Assembly: GCA_963791885.1 (NCBI GenBank)
Contig: CAWBUL010000004.1
Location: 1,240,001-1,304,000 of the forward strand
Direction of reading: 5' to 3'
Source: CAVSUZ01 sp963791885
GTDB taxonomy: Bacteria; Pseudomonadota; Alphaproteobacteria; Acetobacterales; Acetobacteraceae
Length of the DNA stretch: 64,000 nt
A program made the translations under genes and the position numbers. The notes under the pieces are model-generated. The model was not told where the DNA came from. It made no database searches and saw only the letters and a list, made by a program, of their open reading frames with translations. Shown one piece after another: positions 17,302 through 25,724 of this stretch. Within the stretch, counting starts at the first letter, position 1, and every line of letters begins with the position of its first letter.

Positions 17302-18546
17302 TCACGCGGCGGTGGCGAATGGACTCCTTTCGTTCGGTTTACCGAAGGTGGATCGTCGCAACTGGGCAGAAAGCCGGGCCAGGAATCCGAGTGCGGCCAT
17401 GCAGAGGGTCATATGACGGTGCCACCCGTGCCAGGAGCGCGCTTCACAGTGATCGAGGCCCAATTCTTCCTTGGCACGCTGGAAGCATTCCTCGATGGTC
17501 CAGCGCAAACCAGCGGCGCCGGCCAACTCAGCCAATCCAGTGCCGCTCGGAGCGAAGGCGAAGTAATAGGCACGCTCTTGCGGATCGCGCCGATTACGCC
17601 GGATCAGCCCCCAGCGTTCGAAGTTGCCGTCCACCACCCAGGGCAGCGCGATGCGTGCCCAATCGTAGAGGCGTAACCCTTTCGAACCCTCGCCGGCAGC
17701 ATGCACCGCCCACGCTTCGGGAGGTAATATAAGTCATCCGCCATCTCTGCAGGATCGGTCTGCAGGAAGCCGTCCACCGTCACCATGCGCAGGGCATGGT
17801 TCGAGCGCACGGCGAGCATGTAGGGTTGGCCGCGCTCTTCCAGCATGCGCCGCAGCCGTGAGTCCGAGCCATACAGCGCATCGGCCAGCACCCAGGCGCA
17901 GGGGACACCGGCATCGAGAGCAGCAGCGATCAGCTCGCAGGCGATCCGCGGCTTTGTCGCGAACGCGACGGCTTCAGGAACCTGCACGCGACGGCGGCGC
18001 TCCTGATCGCCCGCCCAGGCATCGGGGAGATAGAGCATCGGGGAGATAGAGCCTGCGGTCGATCAACGCCTGGCCGAACCGGCTTGCATAAGCCAGAAAG
18101 ACACCGATCTGGCAGTTCTCGATCCTGCCAGCCGTTCCGGAATATTGCCGCGCCACGCCGACCGAGTGTTCGCCCTTCTTGAGAAATCCGGTCTCGTCCA
18201 CAACCAACACGGCGGACGGATCACCGAGCGACGCAACAGCTTCCCTTCGCACGCGATCACGCAAAGCCTCGGCATCCCATGAGCTGCGACCAAGCAGCGA
18301 TTGCATCCGATAGGGCCGGCTCAGCCCCGCCTGCTCCGCCATTTGCCAACCTGTCTTGCGCGAAATGCCGGACAGCAGGCCATCAATGAACGCTCCTGCC
18401 GACGCAGCTACATCCGAGCGGCGGAAGACCGGCGCCAGACGATTCTTCAGCGCCGTCAGTTCTTCTTCCCACGCCAAGGCAGATCCCGACCAGACTGCAA
18501 CCGGCATGCCTGTTCTCCCGACTTGCCGGACCAGCGAATCAACCAT
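17302..18546 (-). pseudogene. IS701-family transposase, two frame disruptions
   Basis: Three consecutive frames together spell a complete DDE transposase with VLVVDETGFLKKG (first Asp), VLADALYGSD (second Asp) and WTIEECFQRAKEELGLDH (Glu), typical of the IS701 family. The first break is a 16-bp tandem duplication (18020-18051). Removing one copy restores RLYLPDAWAGDQERR. The second is a missing base near 17711; adding one restores LPKRWAVHAAGEG. With both repaired the protein is 409 residues, normal for the family. Confidence 0.85.
18020..18051. repeat. 16-bp tandem duplication that breaks the transposase
   Basis: The unit catcggggagatagag occurs twice in a row with no mismatch. Because 16 is not a multiple of three, it shifts the transposase reading frame. 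It is a simple slippage-type duplication. Confidence 0.95.
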
Positions 18547-18569
18547 TCAACCGATTCGCAACTGTAGTA

Positions 18570-18573
18570 TTAG
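18570..18573. repeat. Target-site duplication TTAG, right of the IS701-like element
   Basis: TTAG directly follows the right inverted repeat. It overlaps the first bases (TAG) of the adjacent MITE-like element, so the insertion hit the edge of that element. Confidence 0.75.
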
Positions 18574-18685
18574 AGCAGGTTTCGCCTGACTGTCGTCAGC
18601 GAAACCCGCTGTAACGCCTCGTTCGCGATCAGATTCACGCGCTCCTGGAACCGCAAGCGGCTCCAATCAAGCGCGATCTGCTCTA
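18571..18685. repeat. 115-bp MITE-like/palindromic intergenic element
   Basis: The segment begins TAGAGCAG and ends CTGCTCTA, a perfect 8-bp inverted repeat, with weaker complementarity further in. It has no coding potential of its own. Its left edge coincides with the target duplication of the IS701-like element. Size and structure fit a miniature inverted-repeat or repetitive extragenic element. Only one copy was noticed in this window, so its repetitive nature is inferred. Confidence 0.5.
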
Positions 18686-18845
18686 GTATATCCAGTATAT
18701 CAGCGGGCTCGGCTGCTCCGGTCGTATGATCCGGCATGGGCGAGCGCGCCGGGAGAGGCGGGCCTAATCGCAGGAACGTGATCCATCGCGCTCGGGGCGT
18801 TGTTTCAAACTGTTGCACGCTGTTCGCGGTTGGAAAGGAAACGCA

Positions 18846-19199
18846 ATGCCTCTTCCGGGATTCACGGCGGACCGCGTGCCGGGCGCGGGCGAGGGCACTT
18901 ACCGTGCTGCCTTCCTGCCATGGGCGGCGGGGGCTGTCGTCCCACAATTGCCGATAGGTCCGGTGGGCGGCGGGGGAGGAAGTTGCTGCTGCGTTGATTT
19001 CAACTGGGGCTGGTTCGGCGGGGGAATTACCGTGTCGATGGCCAGCGTGGTGCCCGCCGGGCCGCCGGTGAATATCGGTCCGTTCCGGGTGCAATGTACG
19101 GACTGCCCCTCGGGTGATGACGATTGCCAATGTTCCTGCATGTCCGGCGGGGTGCCCTGTGCGCAACGGGGAAACGTAACGGTCTGCGAGCCAGGATAA
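18846..19199 (+). CDS. Cys-rich small protein, candidate RiPP precursor 1
   Basis: The start is ATG 18846 with AAAGGA 7 nt upstream, giving 117 residues. The N-terminus, MPLPGFTADR, continues through AAFLPWAAGAVVPQLPIG and is followed by a Gly run. The remainder has ten cysteines (CCC at 47-49, CTDC at 84-87, CQCSC at 94-98, C105, C114) and the aromatic block DFNWGWFGGG. The first 38 residues align with the N-terminus of the gene at 20317 while the C-terminal parts differ, the pattern of a common leader with different cores. Its stop overlaps the start of a subtilisin-like protease gene (TAATG). A precursor role is inferred from this context; I recognise no named family. Confidence 0.6.
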   Translation: MPLPGFTADRVPGAGEGTYRAAFLPWAAGAVVPQLPIGPVGGGGGSCCCVDFNWGWFGGGITVSMASVVPAGPPVNIGPFRVQCTDCPSGDDDCQCSCMSGGVPCAQRGNVTVCEPG

Positions 19200-20086
19200 T
19201 GGCGCCGAACGGCGCCAGCGGTTTGCCCCGCCATTTACCCCTGGGGCGCGCGGGCCTTTCGGCGCTGATGCACCTGAGTGCCGGGTGCGCCGATGTCCTG
19301 GTCGGGGTCATTGACGGGCCGGTGCAAACGGAACTGGCGGAATTTAGCGAGGTGCGGTTCCGTTCGGCGGGCCAGCAAGCGCCGGTCTTCGATCCGCACG
19401 ATCCAGCGAGTGTTCATGCCACGCTGGTGACAAGCCTGCTGGCCGCGCGACGCGACGGCGAGCCGTCCGGCATTTGCCCCGGATGCAGCTTTATCCTCCA
19501 CCCGATCTTCGAGCCCGGGATAGTGCCGCGGGCGACACCGGCACAGCTTGCACGCGCCATCGAAGCGACCGTGAATGCGGGCGCACGTGTGATCAATATG
19601 AGTTTGGCGCTGCTGCCCGGAACGACGCAGGGCCTTGAGATGCTCGTTGAGTTGCTGGATGCGGCGCGGCGGCGCGGTGTCGTCATTGTCGCGGCGGCCG
19701 GGAACCAGGCCCGCATCGGTCATTCGCTGGTTGCCGGTCATCCCGCCGTTATCCCGGTTACGGCCAGTGATGTCCGCGGCGGGCCGACGGCCGAGACGAA
19801 TCTCGGGCGCTCCATCGGCCAGCGCGGTGTCAGCGCGCCGGGCGAGCACATTGTCGGTCTGCGCCCGGACGGCACGCGCGCCGTATTTGGCGGCACGAGC
19901 GCGGCCGCGCCCTTCGTCACGGGCGCGATAGCACTGCTTTATTCGCTGCTGCCCGATCTCGACCGGGAGCGCCTGATTTGGTCGCTGACGCGTGCCCGCC
20001 GGGGACGAGGCGGCTTGGTGCCGGCGCCACTCGATGGCTGGGCGGCTTACCAGATGCTCACAGGTGAAAGGATGCACGCGGCATGA
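19199..20086 (+). CDS. Subtilisin-like (S8) protease, PatA/PatG N-terminal type
   Basis: This 295-residue protein starts at ATG 19199, sharing one base with the previous stop. The catalytic triad is visible as D39 in VGVIDG, H73 in SVHATLVTSL and S234 in GGTSAAAPFVTG, with the oxyanion Asn169 in AAAGNQ. It has no signal peptide or long propeptide, so it is probably cytosolic. Together with the PatG C-terminal-like gene downstream, it resembles the protease domain of cyanobactin maturation proteases, which cut leader or follower peptides and can macrocyclise products. It overlaps the next gene by 4 nt. The protease assignment is firm; the role in peptide maturation is inferred. Confidence 0.85.
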   Translation: MAPNGASGLPRHLPLGRAGLSALMHLSAGCADVLVGVIDGPVQTELAEFSEVRFRSAGQQAPVFDPHDPASVHATLVTSLLAARRDGEPSGICPGCSFILHPIFEPGIVPRATPAQLARAIEATVNAGARVINMSLALLPGTTQGLEMLVELLDAARRRGVVIVAAAGNQARIGHSLVAGHPAVIPVTASDVRGGPTAETNLGRSIGQRGVSAPGEHIVGLRPDGTRAVFGGTSAAAPFVTGAIALLYSLLPDLDRERLIWSLTRARRGRGGLVPAPLDGWAAYQMLTGERMHAA

Positions 20087-20298
20087 AGGGGGGCGGCATG
20101 AAGGCGGATGAGCCGGGCAAGAGGCCGGGCCCTCCGCACCTGCGGCTGCCTGGCTTCGTGCGCGAGGAGGCGATCGGGCTTGGCGACGTGATCTCCCGCA
20201 CGGCCGCGGCGATCGGCGTGCGGCCGTGCGGCGGGTGCGTTCGCCGGGCCGAGGCGTTGAACCGCTGGATGACGGTTGGCCGCAAGATGCAAAAATAG
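20083..20298 (+). CDS. 71-residue CGGC-motif protein
   Basis: The ATG at 20083 overlaps the protease stop (ATGA); an internal ATG at 20098 behind AAGGGGGG is an alternative. The protein has a Lys/Pro-rich N-terminus, LRLPGFVREEAIGLGDVISR (about residues 20-39), and a C-terminal motif VRPCGGCVRRAEALNRW with two cysteines spaced CxxC. The motif could bind a metal or be redox-active. It is encoded inside the tightly coupled cassette between the protease and the second Cys-rich peptide. I know short proteins with a similar IGVRPCGGC...LNRW ending from other bacteria but cannot name a family or function. Confidence 0.65.
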   Translation: MKGGGMKADEPGKRPGPPHLRLPGFVREEAIGLGDVISRTAAAIGVRPCGGCVRRAEALNRWMTVGRKMQK

Positions 20299-20316
20299 AT
20301 GGAGGAGACGCGAGCG

Positions 20317-20568
20317 ATGCAGATTCCCGGATTTTCCGCGCACCACGCGATCGGACCGGCACAGACCCGTGGCGGGACTGCACTGCCGACCCGCGCGGCC
20401 GGCGTGAGTCCCGCTTTGGGCATTGGTTGGGGCTCGGTCAATTCCGGCCTGTTCTGGGCGTGCTTTCGGAACTGCTACGACCGCTGCGTCGAATCGGAGC
20501 CCGGCCTTTGCTTCGACCCTTGCTATTGGATCTGCAACTGGAATCCGACCGTCGTCTTTGCACGCTGA
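20317..20568 (+). CDS. Cys-rich small protein, candidate RiPP precursor 2
   Basis: The start at ATG 20317 is chosen because GGAGGA lies 10 nt upstream; the longer frame from 20299 would use the ribosome site itself as codons. The 83-residue product begins MQIPGFSAHH and continues TALPTRAAGVSPALGIGWG, aligning with the N-terminus of the protein at 18846 (PGF[TS]A, GT, AAG, P, L, IG). The C-terminal core, from about residue 47, is rich in Cys and aromatics (six cysteines in WACFRNCYDRC, LCFDPC and YWICNW). It lies 18 nt after the CGGC gene and 22 nt before the PatG-like gene. A precursor role is inferred. Confidence 0.6.
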   Translation: MQIPGFSAHHAIGPAQTRGGTALPTRAAGVSPALGIGWGSVNSGLFWACFRNCYDRCVESEPGLCFDPCYWICNWNPTVVFAR

Positions 20569-20590
20569 TTATCGGATTGAGGAGGCCTGT

Positions 20591-21445
20591 GTGTCCGAAG
20601 CCGCTGCGCCCCTGGTTGATAGCGAAGCGAGGCCCGTTGAGACTGTGCCGCTCAATCGGGACATAGCGCCGCACGAAACGTCGTACGTCTATGCGATCGG
20701 CCGCGTCGTTCCGCGATTCCCGAGCCCGGGCGTTGAGAAGGAAGCGCTGCAGGCCATGGGCCGCGGCGACACTGCCGGCCTGACGGACCGGGAGGCACTG
20801 CACAAGCTGCTTTCAGAGCGCCGCCATCGCTATCTCGCACGCAACATCTGCTACGTGTTCGCGATCGAGGGGATGGAGACGTATATCCTTCAACCGCGCG
20901 ATCCGGCCGATTTCGAGCTGCTGATTGAGGCGATCCGCCCAGTGCCACGCCCGACCGACATCGACGTGGTGATCGGCATTCGCGGGCCGTTGGCACCGCC
21001 TGAGATGTGCAATGGGCTGGTCGTGCCGGTGGTGCTGTTCGATAATCTTTATTCGTTCGACCTTGACGTGCTAGTTGGCGCGCTGCCCCGGCCTTCCGAT
21101 GTGCCGGCCGAGCGGTTCACCCCGGCGGCGGAGGAATTGCTCGCCCGCATCATGCAAGCGAGCGACAATGCCGGCGCGACGGACGAGGACCGGGCGCTCA
21201 ATTATCTCGCGGTGCGGTACGCGCAAATCTACGGCAGTGCGGCGGAAGAGTTCGCTCGCGGCGCGGCACTCACCAGCATAAGCACGCAGCCGTCCCGCTT
21301 GAGCAGCACACGGCGGATCGTGGATGTGGTGTTTACGTTCACGAACCGCACCACGGACGTCGCGAGCCGCTGGTTCGTGCGGGTGGATGTGACGGAGCAG
21401 TTCCCATTCTTGGTGAGCAAGCTTGCGCCTTACGTGGCGCGGTAG
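20591..21445 (+). CDS. PatG C-terminal-domain-like protein
   Basis: The start is GTG 20591 with GAGGAGG about 7 nt upstream, giving 284 residues. The sequence resembles the C-terminal part of PatA/PatG-type cyanobactin maturation proteases outside cyanobacteria. Motifs I associate with that region are SYVYAIGRVVPRFPSPGVEK, TDREALHKLLSERRHRYLAR, IEGMETYILQPRDPADFELL, GPLAPPEMCNGLVVP, NAGATDEDRALNYLAVRY and the final VRVDVTEQFPFLVSKL. In the known proteins this region is fused to the S8 protease; here the two are separate genes with the small-protein genes between them. Its biochemical role is unknown. Confidence 0.7.
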   Translation: MSEAAAPLVDSEARPVETVPLNRDIAPHETSYVYAIGRVVPRFPSPGVEKEALQAMGRGDTAGLTDREALHKLLSERRHRYLARNICYVFAIEGMETYILQPRDPADFELLIEAIRPVPRPTDIDVVIGIRGPLAPPEMCNGLVVPVVLFDNLYSFDLDVLVGALPRPSDVPAERFTPAAEELLARIMQASDNAGATDEDRALNYLAVRYAQIYGSAAEEFARGAALTSISTQPSRLSSTRRIVDVVFTFTNRTTDVASRWFVRVDVTEQFPFLVSKLAPYVAR

Positions 21446-21575
21446 GGCTGGTTCGGGACGCCCTGTCCGCCGCGGGGCCGCTGCGTGTCGTCTGAAACGG
21501 GGCAGGGCTGAGTCGTCAGTGAGCCGTTAACCTTCCTGGCGTACCTGTGACCGTAGGGAAACGGTCGGCAGGGCC

Positions 21576-24500
21576 ATGAGCAGCAACGGAACGACACTTG
21601 ACGTCACGCTAAGCACGCAACTGCAGAACGAGCTGGGGTCTGCCGGCGTGTACGCCTACGCCGTGGTGTTTGATTACGCGGGCGGAAATACGGCGATCGA
21701 GCCGGTCACGACGCTGGTCAACAACGGAACGGTGGTGAGCGGCGGGAGTTACGAGATCCCGTTGACCGACGGGTCCGATACGCTGGACAGCGGCAAAGTC
21801 TATTTCGTCGTCCAGAGCATCGATTCGAGCGACACATCCACGCTGGCGAGCGACATCACGTCGGAATCCTTCATCAATCCGGGGAATGCGAGCGGAACCG
21901 CGGATTTCGGCTATGACAGTGTCGAGGTGACGCTGGACGGTACGTCGACGGATGCGGCGAACCTGACCGCGGTGAACGGGTTCGGCCTGCCGATGGGGCT
22001 GTCGGTCGATTACGACAACGGGTCGAGCGCGAGCGTGGGGTATGCGGTCGACGGGTCAAGCATCGTCGGCAGTATCGCGAGCAGCGGGACCAACAGTACC
22101 GCGACGTTTGCGACGGGGCCGCTCGCGGGCGATTTCCGCATCTCGACGTCGCCTGTTGAGGCCAACAACGTCAATACCGGGACGGTGAGCACCGGCGGTG
22201 CATACCCCGAGTTCGGCATGGCTGCCCTATATCGAGGCGCTGACATCGGTTGCGAACGGTATTATCATCAGCGGCCAGTATAACGGGGCGGCGGATAGCG
22301 AGGGCAACTGGCACAATGGCGGGTATTATGCCTACCAGGTGGAATGGTCCGGCGGCGCATATTGGCTGGTGCCGGTTTCGGGAACGCTCGGTGTCAGCCA
22401 GATCCAGGGTGACATCAAACTAACGCCGGAGCAGATCGCGGAGAATATCTACTCGCAGACCGGTACGGTCGATATTTACAACAGCATGACGGACGCCACC
22501 CCGGCGTTCACCGTCAATATCGGCGACAATACGCAATGGGGTGCGGTGCTGGCGCAGTTCCTGACCGGCTTCACCGGCGGGTATTACGGTGAGGCAGGAA
22601 CGCCGCTGAACGGGCAGGCAGGCGGGACCGTCTCGCTCGACCAGAGCTACAACTGGGACCCGACGTATGCGTTTGGGAATGACGGGAGCAATACCCTCGG
22701 GTTGAGCGGCGATCAGGTTTACGACCCGTATTCGCAGATCTTCTTCGACCATTCGAACTCCTACGGCTCGCCGTATTCCGACGCATTGATGAGCCAGTAT
22801 ACGGATGGCGGGCCACTGCTGACGGTCGCGCAACCGGATTCGTCAACGGATGTAAGCGCGATCAATGTGACGCTGTACGCCGATGGGGAGACGCCGTCGG
22901 GCTATACGACGCCCTCGATCCTGAATTATATCGCGCCGGCGGGAACGGCCTACGCGACGCCGACGACGACCACGTCGGGCGCCAATGTCGAGTTCAATTT
23001 CTACTCGGCCGTGGCGGACAATGAAGGGATCAGCCTCAGTCAGGATGCGACGATCACACTGAGCGTGCTGACAGATGATACCGGCAGCGTGCCGAGCTGG
23101 GCGACGGTCACGTTCGATGGCTCGGCGGTGACGGATGGCGCCGGGCTCTGGCAGCAGTGGACGATCACGAGCAACGGAAGCGGCGGATATGATGCAACGC
23201 CGTTTTTGAACGACGGCACGGCGCAGGCTCTGCCCACGGGATCGATGCTGCTGCTGGGGTTTCCGACGGCGCTGAGCGGCGTGTCCTGGTACGAGATCAC
23301 GGTGGGGTCGGGGGCGGACGCCAAGACATACAACATGTATGTCACGACCGGGGATAACGGGCTGTTCGAGAATCCGGCGTATAGCGGGCAGTCCGGCGCG
23401 CTGGCGATCGATGGATTGGGGTCGATCGCGCCACAAGCGTCCGCGGCGCAATATATCCCGACCTTCACGGTTGATTTCGCCAAGGGCGACACGGTTACGT
23501 ACGATCCGAGTCAAGTCGTGGAGGTGACGGGCTCAATCGTCTCGAACGGGACAGTGCCGTGGAATAATTTCCCGACAATCGCACCGACAGCGCCGGTGGT
23601 GGGGACAATCGATGGCAGCGGGACGTTCACGGCGTCCGCCGGACAGGTCAACGAAGATTCGAACACGATCACCGTCACGACGGACGGAATCTTCCATTTC
23701 GGCTGGACGGGGGTGAACCCGGCGTCGGGCACGGTGAATTCAAACGGGACGGTGGTGGGCTGGGTCAACGATTATACGAACAAGACGAATGCGGGGGATT
23801 TTGCGGTCATTAGCCTGACCAACACGCTGGGAGCGACGACGACGATCACCGCTCAGGTCGATCTGGATGGCCAATGGCAGACGACATCCGGTGTGGACCT
23901 GGGCAACGGCACCTATACCGTGACGATGCAGGACTATGTGCCGAGCACGAGCGGCCCGACGGTACCCGGTTCGCCGGTAACGGCAGTGAGTGATTCACTG
24001 GTGATGACGGTCGATGACGGCAGCAACCCGAACGCGGATAATGTAATCGTTGTGGTGCCGTGCTTTCGGCGGGGGACGCGCCTGGCGACAGCGAACGGGA
24101 TGGTCGCGGTGGAGGCGCTGCGGGTGGGCGATCGGGTGACGACGCTTGGAGGCGAGGCGCGGATAATATGGATCGGACATCGGGCGGTGTATTGTACCCG
24201 GCATGCACGACCCAAGGCGGTGTGGCCGGTGAGGGTCTCGGCCGGTGCGTTCGGGGCAGGGGCGCCGGCACGGGATGTGTATCTGTCACCGGATCACGCG
24301 GTGTACGCGGACGAGGTTCTGGTGCCGGTGAAATATCTGATCAACGGATCGAACATCATTCAGGTGCCCGTGGCACAGGTGGAGTATTTCCATGTGGAAC
24401 TGGAACGGCACGATGTGATTCTGGCGGAAGGACTGCCGGTGGAGAGTTACCTCGATACGGGGGACCGTGCATCGTTCGGGTGCGACACTGGCGTGGTCGC

Positions 24501-24651
24501 GCTCCATCCGGCGTGGGGTACCGAGGCGCGTGATGTAACGCTGGCGATGGAGGCGGCGGGGTACGCACCGTTGCACGTGGCAGGCCCCGTGGTGGAGGCG
24601 CTGCGGGCACGACTGTGTGGTGGCGACAGTCCATTGAGGCGCGCCATGTGA
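21576..24651 (+). pseudogene. Hint-domain protein with glucanase-like N-terminal region, frameshifted
   Basis: Two overlapping frames make one gene of 1,024 residues if one C is removed from CCCC at 22205-22208; this turns the junction into GGAYPSSAWLPYIEALTSV. The N-terminal 700 residues are rich in Thr/Ser/Gly/Asp (for example YDPYSQIFFDHSNSYGSPYS), reminiscent of secreted beta-1,3-glucanase-like proteins, but this is uncertain. The last 200 residues form a Hint_2-type domain: CFRRGTRLATANG starts with the catalytic Cys, then VEALRVGDRV, YLSPDHAVY and NGSNIIQ. Hint domains self-cleave. There is no N-terminal signal peptide, so secretion, if any, is by another route. The frame break may be an assembly error. 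Confidence 0.75.
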
Positions 24652-24802
24652 CGCGACCCACGCTGATGTCGGGGCAGAGTCTGCACCAAGCGCCTGAGTG
24701 ATCCCGCTGTTTGCGTTAGCGTCATGGTCGTGCCTACACAGGGGGCCGAATCGACTCTCGTGATCGGCCTGACAGAGGCTACGTTCCCCAAAGGCAATCG
24801 TC

Positions 24803-25240
24803 ATGGACCATTTCATCCCCCCCGACGCGGTTCACCTTTCCCAGGTGATGACGGAGGCAGCGGCGCCTGCTTTCGTTCTTGGCGCGGTTGCGGCGTTCAT
24901 CTCCATTCTACTTGGTCGTCTGAATGCTGTCGTCGATCGCATTCGCAATCTGAATGCCATTCCTGACAACGACAGCAATCGTATCCATCTGAAGGCCGAC
25001 GTGTTGCGCCTGCGACGATGCGCCCAGCTTCTGAGAAGCGCGACGCTTTTGGCGCTGGCGAGTGGGATCTCCACATCGATGTTGCTCTTGGTGGCTTTTT
25101 CGAGCGCCTTACTCAGGCTGCAGCATGTCTACGGTGCTGCCCTGCTTTTTGTTGTGGCGATCATCTTCCTTGCCGCGGCGCTTTTCAGGTTCGCTCAGGA
25201 AGTGATGCTTGGGGTGAGCGAGGCCGATCACTACGGGTGA
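24803..25240 (+). CDS. DUF2721 family membrane protein
   Basis: This is a 145-residue protein with an N-terminal hydrophobic helix (about residues 20-38), a polar segment with RLNAVVDRIRNL and a C-terminal pair of hydrophobic helices (about 78-125). The pattern of membrane helix, Arg-rich RxxxLxxxI segment and helical hairpin matches DUF2721. The molecular role of the family is not known. It stands alone between the Hint-domain gene and the DUF3830 gene and is read in the same direction. Confidence 0.7.
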   Translation: MDHFIPPDAVHLSQVMTEAAAPAFVLGAVAAFISILLGRLNAVVDRIRNLNAIPDNDSNRIHLKADVLRLRRCAQLLRSATLLALASGISTSMLLLVAFSSALLRLQHVYGAALLFVVAIIFLAAALFRFAQEVMLGVSEADHYG

Positions 25241-25290
25241 GTTTCGCGGCAGAACGAGGCGTGCGATATAAACTGGCGGGAGGCGCTTGG

Positions 25291-25695
25291 ATGATTCGAA
25301 TTACTTGCGGTGAGTATGTGTTTAGTGCCCGGTTCGAGGACGCGGCTCCGAAGACAGTGGGGGCGTTCCGGCGGATGCTGCCGTATCGGGAGTTGCTGAT
25401 TCATGTTCGCTGGAGCGGTGAGGCCTGCTGGATTCCGATGGGAGACTTCGAGGTTGGCGTAGGGCCGGAAAACGCGACCAGCTATCCGGCACCTGGGCAC
25501 GTCATTCTGTATCCGGGTGGGGTGAGCGAGACGGAGATCCTGATCGCGTACGGTCCGTGCTGTTTTGCGAGCAAGGCGGGCCAGCTTGCCGGCAACCACT
25601 TCCTGACGATTTCCGAGGGCCTCGCGGATCTGGCGACTCTGGGGCGGCTGACGCTTCGGAAAGGCGAACAGCCAATCGTGTTCGAGGCGGTGTAG
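25291..25695 (+). CDS. DUF3830 family protein (cyclophilin-like fold)
   Basis: The start is ATG 25291, behind GGGAGG, rather than the start of the longest frame, giving 134 residues. The sequence shows the DUF3830 pattern: APKTVGAFRRMLPY, LLIHVRWSGEACWIPMGD, ENATSYPAPGHVILYPGG, SETEILIAYG, and ASKAGQLAGNHFLTI. The family has a cyclophilin-like beta-barrel and is often found near amino-acid or oligopeptide catabolic genes; its activity is not established. It is convergent with the large protease gene. A hairpin lies between the two stops. Confidence 0.8.
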   Translation: MIRITCGEYVFSARFEDAAPKTVGAFRRMLPYRELLIHVRWSGEACWIPMGDFEVGVGPENATSYPAPGHVILYPGGVSETEILIAYGPCCFASKAGQLAGNHFLTISEGLADLATLGRLTLRKGEQPIVFEAV

Positions 25696-25702
25696 GCAGG
25701 GG

Positions 25703-25721
25703 CGCGGCGACCCAAGCCGCG
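25703..25721. terminator. Possible bidirectional hairpin between convergent genes
   Basis: CGCGGC at 25703-25708 pairs with GCCGCG at 25716-25721 around a 7-nt loop. It lies exactly between the stops of the DUF3830 gene (plus) and the sedolisin gene (minus). There is no U-tract, so it may only stabilise 3' ends. Confidence 0.3.
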
Positions 25722-25724
25722 TTG

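Larger units (their letters stand above)
17124..18569 (-). mobile_element. IS701-like insertion sequence, decayed
   Basis: The element is 1,446 bp long. It has perfect 12-bp terminal inverted repeats, TACTACAGTTGC at 17124-17135 and its complement at 18558-18569. Both ends are flanked by TTAG (17120-17123 and 18570-18573), a 4-bp target duplication of the type IS701 elements make. The single transposase gene is on the minus strand and is broken twice, so the copy cannot move by itself. Confidence 0.85.

Noticed and set aside
18570..19166. 198-codon minus-strand ORF across the MITE-like element and the first Cys-rich gene
   Set aside because: It reads through the non-coding element and antisense to a gene with a good ribosome site; composition is Arg/Pro/His-rich as in antisense shadows of GC-rich genes.
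19235..20383. 382-codon minus-strand ORF opposite the S8 protease
   Set aside because: The plus-strand protease has a full catalytic triad; the antisense frame is Arg/Ala/Pro-rich without motifs.
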